The notes: generated by a model not told the origin, from the sequence alone. DNA of 9,510 nucleotides from an uncultured Phycisphaerales bacterium (GCA_946886375.1 CAMPIL010000123.1:1-9510); one strand, 5' to 3'; shown: positions 1 through 7,237, numbered from the stretch's first letter. Program-made: numbers and translations.

Positions 1-864
1 ACACTGGGCGATCTGTACCACGGCCAGCAGTTGATCATTGCAGGCAAGTTCGAGAACGCCGGCAGCGGGCCCGTGAAACTTACTGCCACCCGCAACGGCG
101 AGGTCCAGGAGTTCATTTGGAAGGACGTTTCATTCAATCACACGCCACAGGCCAAGTACGTGCCGGCCATCTGGGCCGGGCGCAAGATCGCGTTTCTCAT
201 CGATGAGATTCGCGCTCACGGTGAATCGAAGGAAATGGTTGATGAAGTTGTGACGCTGGGGCAGGAATACGGCATCCAGACTCCCTACACAAGCTGGCTG
301 GTCAATCCCGATCAGCCGCGCATAGTCGCAGGCCGCCCGATGCGGTCGCCGCAGGATCCAATGGTGCGCGAGCGTGCCAGCCGCGCGATGCAGGGCGCTG
401 GCTTTGAAGAATTAAAGTCGAATGCAAGCCCCGCTACTTCGAGCGGCAGGGAACCCGCGCCTGCGGACCTGCTGCGGCAGCAGTCAGGCGAATCGGCGAC
501 GACGCTGGCCATGCAAAATGCCCGTATGCGCGATTCGCGAAGCGCTGATGACGGCGGACGCGTGGATGAGACCCAACTGGGTTCGCGCGACATTGCGGGC
601 CGCCGGTACAACCGCATCGGCAAGTTCCTCGTGGATGAGGCGTTCGACGAGCAGACGCGGACGACGATCGTGCGATTTGGTTCAAATGCCTATTTTGAAC
701 TGGTCGCGGCCCGGCCGGAACTGCAGCCGGCGTTTGCCGCCAGCCGCAACATCGTGCTCCGTTGGCGTGAAAATGAGGCTGTCATTATCGCTGAGGACAG
801 GGGCATCGAAGATCTTTCGCCGGATCAACTGAAACAATTGGGCCTCGACGCTCGTACCGATTGA
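1..864 (+). CDS. VIT/von Willebrand factor A domain protein, C-terminal part (5' end outside window)
   Basis: The frame is open from base 1, so the gene starts upstream; a TTG at 31 is internal, not a start. The 287 visible codons end at TGA 862-864. Residues about 1-100 (counted from base 1) match the region after the vWA domain in bacterial VIT-vWA proteins related to inter-alpha-trypsin inhibitor heavy chain: a beta segment with LYHGQQLIIAGKF, then WAGRKIAFLIDEIRAHGE, then EYGIQTPYTSWLV. A low-complexity linker follows (about 100-190). The last part, with GRRYNRIGKFLVDEAFDEQ and FGSNAYFELVAARPEL, resembles the small C-terminal domain usual in these proteins. Family members are normally exported or envelope proteins thought to mediate metal-dependent adhesion or protein-protein contacts. 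The vWA MIDAS motif and any signal peptide would lie upstream, so neither can be checked here. It is followed by a strong terminator and is therefore the last gene of its transcript. Confidence 0.85.
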   Translation, partial: TLGDLYHGQQLIIAGKFENAGSGPVKLTATRNGEVQEFIWKDVSFNHTPQAKYVPAIWAGRKIAFLIDEIRAHGESKEMVDEVVTLGQEYGIQTPYTSWLVNPDQPRIVAGRPMRSPQDPMVRERASRAMQGAGFEELKSNASPATSSGREPAPADLLRQQSGESATTLAMQNARMRDSRSADDGGRVDETQLGSRDIAGRRYNRIGKFLVDEAFDEQTRTTIVRFGSNAYFELVAARPELQPAFAASRNIVLRWRENEAVIIAEDRGIEDLSPDQLKQLGLDARTD

Positions 865-913
865 TGGTTACGGATTCAAGAGAACTTTCTTGTTTTCCTT
901 CTCCTCTTCCCAC

Positions 914-949
914 ACGGCCTGGACGGGCGTTGCCCGTCCAGGCCGTTTT
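914..949 (+). terminator. Strong intrinsic terminator after the VIT/vWA gene
   Basis: Bases 914-928 and 932-946 form a perfect 15-bp GC-rich stem closed by a 3-base loop (GTT), followed by a T-rich tail (TTTTGTTT, 946-953). A pyrimidine-rich tract at about 884-912 precedes it. The opposite strand has no T run after the hairpin, so it acts on the + strand. It lies between the stop at 864 and the next start at 986. This argues against starting the next gene upstream at 890, because the hairpin would then be coding. Confidence 0.92.
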
Positions 950-951
950 GT

Positions 952-979
952 TTGGAAGTTTTCGCGAGTCTGGTACAAG
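952..979 (+). promoter_or_regulatory. Possible weak promoter of the metallopeptidase gene
   Basis: TTGGAA (952-957) and TACAAG (974-979) are separated by 16 bases, and each matches 4 of 6 positions of the sigma-70 consensus. Initiation about 7 bases past the -10 would fall on or next to the ATG at 986, giving a nearly leaderless mRNA. The boxes are weak and this is a suggestion only. Confidence 0.25.
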
Positions 980-985
980 ACAGGA

Positions 986-2290
986 ATGATTCTCGATTTG
1001 AACAGGCCCAGGCGGGTATGCGAGCGATGGCGGATCGCGATCGGGCTTGTGCTTGCGCTGGTTTGGGTCACTCCTGCGGCACACGCCCAACGATTGGCCC
1101 AATTGTCCTGGTGGGACCGATCGCCTGAACGAAAACTCGGCAACTACTGGATCAAGAGCGATCTGCCGTCGGGCCAAACTGAGGCGATTGCGCGGCATCT
1201 GAATGCGATGTACGCCGAATACCACAAACGCATGGCATCGCTGCCGGTGCGCGTACAGGAGAAACTCAACGTCCTGTTGTTCAAGGAGCGCGAGGACTAT
1301 TCGTTGACGCTTCGGGCGCGTTTTGGCGTGAACGCAGACGCCAGCGGCGGGATGTTCTTCGCCAATACCGCGGGAACCGCGCTGGCGATCTGGACCGGCG
1401 GCCTGCCGCAGCGCCGCATCGACCACGTCCTTCAGCACGAAGCGTTCCACCAGTTCGCGTACAGCCGCTTTGGCGACGACTTGCCCATCTGGCTCAACGA
1501 AGGGCTGGCGGAACTGTTCGGCGAGGCATTGCTCGTGGATGGGACGTTGATCATCGGCCAGGCCACGCCGCCACTGCTTGAGGAGGTCCAGACCGCCATC
1601 GACGCGAACAAGCATCTGCCATTCGAGCAGATGCTCAACATCACTCCCGCGCAATGGAACGCTGCACTCAAGCACGAATCGGCATCGCCGGCCTACCGAC
1701 AGGCGTGGTCGATGGTGCACTTTCTGATCTATGCCAATGAGGGCCAGTATGCCGGCGCGTTCGAGAACTACCTGCGGCATCTCAACAACGGATTGCCCTC
1801 GAAGCAAGCGTTTGTTCGATCCTTCGGACCTGATATTGCGGCATTTGAAGCGCAATGGAAGCGATATGTCATGGAAGCCCGGCCGAGCGCGCTGGCGACC
1901 GCGCTGGAACGAATCGAATTCCTTGCCGAAGGCGCGTTGGAACTCAATCGCCGGAAGATTCACCCACAATCGCTGGAGGAACTCAAGTCGGCGTTGCGCG
2001 AAATCAACTTCACCTTCACGCAGAAGTCGCACGCAGTGGAGGTGGTGCATTCCGCGGATGATGACCGGGCGTTTGCCATTCCCATGGATGCGCTGTGCGC
2101 CCAGCAGCCCGTGTATGCAGTGAGCAAGAGCCGGTTGAACCAATCCAGCCGCCGCGAAGCGATGCTGGAGCAGGTCAATCCAACACCGCCTGCGATCACC
2201 ACAGAACATCTGCGTCCAATGGGTCTGCAAGTGAAGTGGGTGCGCGATTTGGAGGCGAACACGTTCAGTTACCAGATAGTCATTCGCTGA
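986..2290 (+). CDS. Secreted HExxH (gluzincin-type) metallopeptidase, DUF1570-like
   Basis: A 434-residue protein. The N-terminus is a clear Sec signal peptide: Arg-rich start, hydrophobic core at about 17-29, and a likely AHA|Q cleavage after residue 34, so it acts outside the cytoplasm. The zinc site is visible as HEAFH (H151, E152, H155), followed 17 residues later by E172 in WLNEGLAELFG; this is the gluzincin pattern, with E172 as third ligand. This arrangement is typical of the DUF1570/peptidase-MA-like proteins abundant in Planctomycetota. The substrate is unknown. The last ~170 residues (after about 265) carry no motif I recognise. The ATG at 986 is chosen because the frame extension to TTG 890 would read through the 15-bp terminator and would put 32 residues before the signal peptide. 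There is no good ribosome site: AGGA sits only one base before the ATG. The gene stands alone between two terminators. Confidence 0.82.
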   Translation: MILDLNRPRRVCERWRIAIGLVLALVWVTPAAHAQRLAQLSWWDRSPERKLGNYWIKSDLPSGQTEAIARHLNAMYAEYHKRMASLPVRVQEKLNVLLFKEREDYSLTLRARFGVNADASGGMFFANTAGTALAIWTGGLPQRRIDHVLQHEAFHQFAYSRFGDDLPIWLNEGLAELFGEALLVDGTLIIGQATPPLLEEVQTAIDANKHLPFEQMLNITPAQWNAALKHESASPAYRQAWSMVHFLIYANEGQYAGAFENYLRHLNNGLPSKQAFVRSFGPDIAAFEAQWKRYVMEARPSALATALERIEFLAEGALELNRRKIHPQSLEELKSALREINFTFTQKSHAVEVVHSADDDRAFAIPMDALCAQQPVYAVSKSRLNQSSRREAMLEQVNPTPPAITTEHLRPMGLQVKWVRDLEANTFSYQIVIR

Positions 2291-2445
2291 CAGTGCGGTT
2301 GCGAGACCCGGAACCAGGAACGCCGCCAAGGTGGGGAGGAAGAATGATCGACGATGCAGCGCCGAAGTTTCGTGTCTAAGCAAAAACGCAACCATGCGTC
2401 GGCGCGGTCGTTCGGTAGATGCTGACCGAGACAGTCGATGAAATG

Positions 2446-2472
2446 AAAAACCCAGGGACCGTAGTCCCTGGG
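2446..2472 (-). terminator. Intrinsic terminator of the coiled-coil gene (minus strand)
   Basis: Bases 2451-2459 pair with 2464-2472 (9-bp stem, loop CGTA). On the minus strand the hairpin is followed by TTTTTCATTTC (complement of 2440-2450). It lies about 40 bases past the stop of the minus-strand gene ending at 2511. The plus strand has no T run after it. A second, weaker minus-strand hairpin (2386-2390 with 2395-2399, then TTTTG) lies further on and may be a backup. Confidence 0.85.
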
Positions 2473-2510
2473 TTCGCCAGTGTTTCGCAGTCCAATCGAC
2501 GCGAAGGAGG

Positions 2511-3458
2511 TCACTCGATCACAATGGGCTCGGCAAACGCCAGAGTCTTGGAGTTGCTCTTGGCCGGGCCGCTGGTGGGCTGCTCGTGCTGCTCATCAGT
2601 CGGGGCAGGCACGCTGTCGAAGGGATTGTCGCTCGCGCCCTGCGTGGACATCTCATACTCGGCACGCTGTTCGTAGTCCGTGTTGATGCCGCGCTTCGAG
2701 AGAGCCTGCAATTGCGCTTCCTGCACGGTGCGCAGTTGTGCCAACTTGGCTTCCAGTTGCTTCAGGCTGCCAACCTTGCCGAACTTCTCGTAGCTGGCCA
2801 GCGTGGCCTGCTGCTGTTCGGTCAGTTCGATCAGCCGATCGTTTCGCTCGATGGCGTCGATCTGTCGATCCAGTTGCCAGAGTTGCGCCTGGAACGTGCC
2901 GTATTCAGATTCCAACTTGGCGAGGATTTCATTCAGCCGATCCTTCTGCTGGGCGAGGAAGGTCAGTTGCTGCTGATCTGACGCGAGGCGGTCCTGGTAT
3001 GAACCGCGCACATTGTTGATGCGGCGGGCCTCGTTGTAGGCTTCCTCAACATTGAACTTCACGCCGCCGAAGCGGATGGCCACTGGACGAACGCCGCCCT
3101 GGGCGCTTTCTTCAGCGCGGCTCACGAGAGCCTTGAGTTGCGAGAGATGATCGGTGGTCATCGCCACCACGCGGTTGGCGATTTCAATGTCGTGGGCGTA
3201 CTGGCCGATCTGATGCTCGATCTGCGCCACCTCGCCGCGCACTTCCGCGATGCGATCGGGATACTGCTTGGACAGGCCTTCAAGTTGGCGTCGCATTGCA
3301 ATGGGGTCGCTGACCGCGCAGTCGACGACATTCTGAGCCTTGCTGCGGATCATGGCGAACCCGGCGGCGACGCGCTCGGGTCCGACCAGAAGGGTGACGC
3401 CGCCGAGTGCCAGCCCGCCGACGAGGCCCCATCTTACGAGTGAACGGGTGATGTACAT
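2511..3458 (-). CDS. Membrane-anchored coiled-coil protein of unknown function
   Basis: A 315-residue protein. Residues about 9-29 are a hydrophobic segment (an uncleaved anchor or signal peptide). Two long charged, Gln/Glu/Leu-rich helical stretches follow, at about 56-115 and 137-255, with heptad-like spacing that suggests coiled coils. Between them a short Gly-rich insert (119-136, containing AIRFGGVKFN) looks like a beta hairpin. The tail from about 262 is polar and probably disordered. From memory, the order anchor, coiled coil, small beta insert, coiled coil recurs in planctomycete proteins annotated as hypothetical or loosely PspA-like; I cannot confirm homology to PspA. The ATG at 3456-3458 is supported by AAAGGA (complement of 3466-3471) seven bases upstream. 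It is transcribed divergently from the sigma factor-kinase operon, which suggests but does not prove a shared envelope role. Confidence 0.8.
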   Translation of the reverse strand: MYITRSLVRWGLVGGLALGGVTLLVGPERVAAGFAMIRSKAQNVVDCAVSDPIAMRRQLEGLSKQYPDRIAEVRGEVAQIEHQIGQYAHDIEIANRVVAMTTDHLSQLKALVSRAEESAQGGVRPVAIRFGGVKFNVEEAYNEARRINNVRGSYQDRLASDQQQLTFLAQQKDRLNEILAKLESEYGTFQAQLWQLDRQIDAIERNDRLIELTEQQQATLASYEKFGKVGSLKQLEAKLAQLRTVQEAQLQALSKRGINTDYEQRAEYEMSTQGASDNPFDSVPAPTDEQHEQPTSGPAKSNSKTLAFAEPIVIE

Positions 3459-3757
3459 GATTTGGTCCTTTCGTCAAATGCCAGCCTTTGCGGCTGAATG
3501 TTTGTTGTCCCGGCCGGAAGCTCACGATCCGGTCGTCCAACAGAAGTCATTGGGAGAGGATCATCAGAGTTTTCAGTCGCAGCCGAGATTCCGTGCAGAG
3601 ATCGCCCGGTGGTGGAAACCCGAGCCCTGTTTGGCAGCCGGTCGGGTGATTTGGCGGCGGACACAAATGACTGCGCTGCCCCTGCAACTAGTCCGGAATC
3701 ACTGCATTTTCAGACATCTGCCGCTTCGGGCATGTCGTACACTTGTTTTCGGTAATC

Positions 3758-3786
3758 GCCTGGGGCAGGCCTTCCAAGCCTTTTTT
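3758..3786 (+). promoter_or_regulatory. Attenuator-like leader in front of the sigma factor gene
   Basis: GCCTG (3758-3762) can pair with CAGGC (3766-3770) around a GGG loop. Alternatively AGGC (3767-3770) can pair with GCCT (3778-3781), followed by a run of six T (3781-3786). The two hairpins share 3767-3770, so they exclude each other. The second is only 4 bp, weak for a terminator. It ends just before the AAAGGA ribosome site at 3790-3795. Confidence 0.25.
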
Positions 3787-3789
3787 GTG

Positions 3790-3795
3790 AAAGGA
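3790..3795 (+). promoter_or_regulatory. Ribosome binding site selecting the GTG start of the sigma factor
   Basis: AAAGGA lies 4 bases before GTG 3800. The first in-frame ATG (3830) has no purine-rich site in front of it, so the GTG is preferred. The minus-strand gene across the gap carries the same AAAGGA site. Confidence 0.65.
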
Positions 3796-3799
3796 CCGC

Positions 3800-4570
3800 G
3801 TGCAACCGCCCAACAAGCCCAATGCTGTGATGAACACCCTGACCACAACCTTTGTCAACCGGTTGCGCAACCGCGATGAAGCGGCGTGGTTTGAGTTGTG
3901 GGAAACCTTCGGTCCGGTGCTGCGGGCCCAACTTGCTAAATGGGGAAAGGGCCGCATCGGCGTGGAAACCGTTCGCGACCTCACGCAGGAGACGCTTGCA
4001 GCCCTTTCAGACTCCATTGATCGCTACGACCCGGCGCGCGGCGCGAGATTCTCGACGTGGCTGCTGTCCATCGCCAAGCACGCGCTGGGCGATGAAATCG
4101 ATCGACGCAAAGCCCTCAAGCGAGGCGGGGGAAGGAAACCCACTGAACTCGATGAGCGCTTCATGAGCCAGGCCGCCAACGTTGAGGCGGATGGCATTTA
4201 CCAGCAGAACGTGTTTCACGCCAAGGTGTACGCCGCCATCCGAAAGACCGAAGCCGAATCCGACTTCATGCAGTTTCAGGTGTATCGCATGCGCGTGTTC
4301 GATGGCACGGCGGGAAAGGGCGTGGCGGATCAACTTGGCATCAGCGAGCCGACGGTCAGCCGTCATTTGCAGCGCGTGCGCGACCTGTTGCGCAAACGGC
4401 TGGCGGAAGTGGTGGGGCTGTACAGTTTCACCGCTGATGAAGCCGCAGAAGTCGAACGCGCCGGTCTGGGAAGCGATGACGAAATGTTTGATGAGGCGTT
4501 GTGCGAGATTTACCACCAGCAGTCGCGGCTGATTCTGGATGACGAAACAGCCGCGTCGCAGGCGTTCTAA
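3800..4570 (+). CDS. ECF-like RNA polymerase sigma factor, kinase-linked
   Basis: A 256-residue protein with a GTG start (ATG at 3830 is the alternative, 10 residues shorter). Residues about 18-103 form sigma region 2: FELWETFGPVLRAQL, then DLTQETLAALSDSIDRYDPA (from D60), FSTWLLSIAKHALGDEIDRR. Residues about 174-205 are region 4, a helix-turn-helix with GVADQLGISEPTVSRHLQRV. There is no region 3, as in ECF and related small sigma factors; it would direct RNA polymerase to a specific set of promoters. A C-terminal extension of about 50 residues (206-256) is acidic and is not part of the core fold. No anti-sigma gene is present; 30 bases downstream lies a Ser/Thr kinase gene, in an arrangement known for several planctomycete ECF groups, where the kinase is thought to control sigma activity. 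The target promoters cannot be read from this window. Confidence 0.88.
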   Translation: MQPPNKPNAVMNTLTTTFVNRLRNRDEAAWFELWETFGPVLRAQLAKWGKGRIGVETVRDLTQETLAALSDSIDRYDPARGARFSTWLLSIAKHALGDEIDRRKALKRGGGRKPTELDERFMSQAANVEADGIYQQNVFHAKVYAAIRKTEAESDFMQFQVYRMRVFDGTAGKGVADQLGISEPTVSRHLQRVRDLLRKRLAEVVGLYSFTADEAAEVERAGLGSDDEMFDEALCEIYHQQSRLILDDETAASQAF

Positions 4571-4587
4571 CTGACCGCCCCCTGGTG

Positions 4588-4593
4588 AGGAGG
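4588..4593 (+). promoter_or_regulatory. Strong ribosome binding site of the kinase gene
   Basis: A perfect AGGAGG lies 7 bases before ATG 4601, in the 30-base gap after the sigma factor stop. It fixes the kinase start. With the short gap and no terminator, it supports co-transcription with independent, efficient initiation on the kinase cistron. Confidence 0.85.
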
Positions 4594-4600
4594 TGTACGA

Positions 4601-7237
4601 ATGGGCTCGGACATGCAAAATCTACTGTTCACGCTGCTGATCATCGGCGCTTCAATCACCGCTTTTGTGTTGCTGGTGGTGTTCGTCGCCGTGCCGCTGT
4701 TCCGCGGCATTGGCGCGGGCATCGGACTGGTGTTCCGCGGGATCGGCTGGTTTTTCAGTCATATCTTCGAGTTCATCATCGGCATGTGCAGCGATGTCAT
4801 TCGATTCGTGGGCGCGCTCATCGCGATGATCGTGCTCACGCCGCTGGTGCCGTTGAACATCATCATCGGCCGCTGGTCCGCCGCCGGTCATTTTGCTGAA
4901 GGTGTGAAGCGTGAATGCCAGGTCGGATCGGCGTGCGTGTACCGCGCTGTTATTCGTCGCCCCTTGAAATTGGTGCTGCTCAGCGGTTTGCTTGAAGGCC
5001 TTGAGCAGCGTGTGCCCGAAGCTATGCACGGCGCGCCCGGAAGCGACACCCCCAGCCGCCGCGTGGGGCAGTTTGACGGTTACACGATTCTCGGCTCGCT
5101 TCGCGCGGGCGGTTCAGGCGCGAAACTGTACATTGCGGAACCGCTCGCGGAGAAACGCCGCAAAGCTCGTCACATGCCCGACCGTGTGGTGATCAAGTCG
5201 TTCGCTCTGACCGAAGGCTCAAGCCTGCCGCAGATCGTCCGTGAGTCGCGGGCCTTGGAATGCGCCAAGCAACTGGGGCACGTGCTCGATCATGGCATGG
5301 ATGAGCACCGCTTCTACTACGTCATGCCGTATCACCCCGGCGATCACCTTGGCATTCTCACGCGGCAGATGCACGGTGAGTGCGGCGGCCGCGGCCTTGA
5401 TCACAAGCGGCTTTCCCAGGTCATGTCGCACATGCGCGATCTTCTCGCCACGCTCTCGGCCTACCACAAGGGTGGTTTGTGGCACAAGGACGTCAAGCCG
5501 GAAAACGTCATCGTGCATGATGGCCAGGCACACCTTGTTGATCTTGGTCTGGTGACACCGCTGCGCTCCGCCATGACCCTGACTACGCACGGCACGGAGT
5601 ATTTCCGCGATCCGGAAATGGTGCGGCAAGCGCTGCGTGGCGTGAAGGTGCACCAGGTCAACGGCGCAAAGTTCGACATCTACGCCGCTGGCGCGGTGCT
5701 CTATTTCATGATCGAAAACACTTTCCCCGCGCACGGCGGTTTGAGCCGGTTCGCCATCCAGAATCCAGAGGCCCTGCGCTGGATCGTTCGTCGCGCGATG
5801 ACCGAATATCATCAGCGCTACGCCACCGCAGATGAGATGCTGGCTGATCTTCAGCACGTGATGACAGCCGGCGACGCCATTGCGGTGAAGCCTGCGGATC
5901 TGCCTTCGATGAGCGGCGAGGCGCCTGAACTTGACTTGGATGAGGGCGATGAGGCCACCGTCGCAGCGGCCCAGTCGCCGCAGCCGCGCAGTGGCGAGCC
6001 CTCAGTCGGCGGATTCGGTGTCGAGGCGTCGCCGCAATCTTCCGCGCAATCACGCCGGCCGAAACTCACCGTCACCAATTGGTGGACCGGTGAATACCGG
6101 GCCGCGCACGATGATGTTGCAGATGCTTATGACAGCGATGCTGCACGTGATTTCCGCAAGCAGGCGGGCTCCTTCCGCCACCAGGCCGAGGAAATCAGTC
6201 GCCACGCCCGCGTCGGATTGATCAGCGCCCGCAAGGCGGCCCGCGAGCAGGTTCGTGCCGCTCGCCAGCGCGCCCGTGAATTGCGCGCCCGGGCCATGGC
6301 ACATCGCCATCGTATCCGGCCGCATGCGCGCACTTCGGTTTCGACCATTCTCATTGGAACGTTGTCCGCGATTTTTCTCGCGGGCATCATCATCACATCG
6401 ATCTTCGCCTCGAGCGCTTCCCGCTCCGATCGCCGGTACGCAAACGCCAGTGTGGACCTCGAACGTGCCGGACTGCCCGTGCTGCTGGCGGTGGATTCCA
6501 GCGTGCCCCTGACGGATTCGGTTCGGACGCAGATCAAGCGCATCGCCAATGACTTCCGCAAGCGCGGTTACGACGTAGTCGAAGATGCCGGGGACAACGT
6601 CGCGGGCCTGCTGCCTGCGATTCGCGACTGGAAAGAAAATCCATCCGATCAGAGCGATGAGATCATCGAGAATCTTCTAGCATCGGAGAACGCCTACGGG
6701 CTCGTTCACATCCCGGTACAGAAGTCCGGCCGGGCTGGTCGGCTTGTGGTGCTTGACACTTCCTTTGTGCATTCAACTCGGCCGGATGCTTCGGAACGTC
6801 GGCGGTTCTCGCCGGCGCAGGTTCCCAATCCGCCCGCCAGTGGACTGCCGTACCTTCTCATCAACGACCATCCCGCCAAGTCCGACATTGCGGTTGCCGC
6901 GGAAATTCAACGGCAGTTGAAGGTCTACCGCGACCGGGGCTGGACGCTGGTCAGCAATGATGATCTTGAAGTGAAGGTTCGCAACGTGCTGCCGATGGGC
7001 CCCATTGACTCAACAGTCACGTTGTCGCCCATGCTTCATACGGCACTGGCCGAGGCGAACCTTGGGGGCATTCTGCGGATCGACGGCAAGGCTGACAGCG
7101 GGCCTCTCTCCCAGCGAGTTTTTCTGACGCGAATCGATCGGGACCCGGCCGTGTCGCCGCAATCGACGGAAATGCCTGCGGTCATTTCCGCGCCGGCCGC
7201 TCCGGTCGCGCCCGCAATGGCGGGCAGCGCGGGCTGA
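4601..7237 (+). CDS. Membrane Ser/Thr protein kinase with duplicated C-terminal extracytoplasmic domain
   Basis: An 878-residue protein. Order: hydrophobic membrane segments at about 8-33 and 48-89; a cytoplasmic linker; a Hanks-type kinase domain at about 158-425; a Pro/Ala/acidic linker to about 500; a very Arg/Ala-rich helix at about 515-578; a transmembrane segment at about 583-605; and a C-terminal part that should lie outside the cytoplasm. Kinase motifs: Gly-rich loop G165-G173 (LRAGGSGAK), VVIK with K199, likely alphaC E215, catalytic HKDVKPEN (H295, D297, N302), DLG (D314), a GTEYFRDPE activation-segment end (E339), and D359/G364 of DIYAAG. All catalytic residues are present, so it is probably active; HKD replaces HRD and DLG replaces DFG. 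Residues 625-721 and 749-848 are two diverged copies of one domain. It is translated 30 bases after the sigma factor gene and probably regulates that sigma factor. The ligand sensed is unknown. Confidence 0.9.
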   Translation: MGSDMQNLLFTLLIIGASITAFVLLVVFVAVPLFRGIGAGIGLVFRGIGWFFSHIFEFIIGMCSDVIRFVGALIAMIVLTPLVPLNIIIGRWSAAGHFAEGVKRECQVGSACVYRAVIRRPLKLVLLSGLLEGLEQRVPEAMHGAPGSDTPSRRVGQFDGYTILGSLRAGGSGAKLYIAEPLAEKRRKARHMPDRVVIKSFALTEGSSLPQIVRESRALECAKQLGHVLDHGMDEHRFYYVMPYHPGDHLGILTRQMHGECGGRGLDHKRLSQVMSHMRDLLATLSAYHKGGLWHKDVKPENVIVHDGQAHLVDLGLVTPLRSAMTLTTHGTEYFRDPEMVRQALRGVKVHQVNGAKFDIYAAGAVLYFMIENTFPAHGGLSRFAIQNPEALRWIVRRAMTEYHQRYATADEMLADLQHVMTAGDAIAVKPADLPSMSGEAPELDLDEGDEATVAAAQSPQPRSGEPSVGGFGVEASPQSSAQSRRPKLTVTNWWTGEYRAAHDDVADAYDSDAARDFRKQAGSFRHQAEEISRHARVGLISARKAAREQVRAARQRARELRARAMAHRHRIRPHARTSVSTILIGTLSAIFLAGIIITSIFASSASRSDRRYANASVDLERAGLPVLLAVDSSVPLTDSVRTQIKRIANDFRKRGYDVVEDAGDNVAGLLPAIRDWKENPSDQSDEIIENLLASENAYGLVHIPVQKSGRAGRLVVLDTSFVHSTRPDASERRRFSPAQVPNPPASGLPYLLINDHPAKSDIAVAAEIQRQLKVYRDRGWTLVSNDDLEVKVRNVLPMGPIDSTVTLSPMLHTALAEANLGGILRIDGKADSGPLSQRVFLTRIDRDPAVSPQSTEMPAVISAPAAPVAPAMAGSAG
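6473..7144 (+). repeat. Tandem diverged domain duplication in the kinase C-terminus
   Basis: Residues 625-721 and 749-848 align in order: LPVLLAVD with LPYLLIND; an Ile/Arg-rich helix ending FRKRGYDVVE with VYRDRGWTLVS; LLASENAYGLVHIPV with ALAEANLGGILRIDG; and GRLVVLDTS with QRVFLTRID. The repeat period is about 124 residues. The beta-helix-beta pattern faintly recalls CsgG/TolB-N-like domains; that fold assignment is inference. Confidence 0.6.

Larger units (their letters stand above)
3459..3799. other. Divergent intergenic region between coiled-coil gene and sigma factor gene
   Basis: These 341 bases must carry the promoters of both flanking genes. I see no convincing sigma-70 pair on either strand. 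Visible structure: a 5-bp hairpin (3482-3486 with 3492-3496) in the likely leader of the minus gene; a CCGGCCGG palindrome near 3510; and two competing small hairpins ending in six T just before the sigma factor's ribosome site (3758-3786). Short ORFs here lack ribosome sites and recognisable products. No tRNA or repeat is apparent. Confidence 0.6.

Noticed and set aside
890..985. An upstream extension of the metallopeptidase from TTG 890.
   Set aside because: It would translate through the 15-bp terminator hairpin and bury the signal peptide 32 residues into the protein.
785..2395. A 536-codon open frame on the minus strand opposite the metallopeptidase.
   Set aside because: It is antisense to a gene with a signal peptide and intact zinc motif, spans a terminator, is rich in Arg/His/Cys as expected of a GC-rich shadow frame, and shows no domain.
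3498..3755. An 85-codon plus-strand frame lying wholly in the divergent intergenic region.
   Set aside because: There is no ribosome site before ATG 3498 and no recognisable product, and it would fill the region that must hold both promoters.
4007..4618. A 203-codon minus-strand frame opposite the sigma factor.
   Set aside because: It lies opposite sigma regions 2 and 4, which are well conserved on the plus strand, and has no domain or ribosome site.
5219..5857. A 212-codon minus-strand frame opposite the kinase domain.
   Set aside because: It is antisense to the catalytic motifs of the kinase; its composition is that of a shadow frame.
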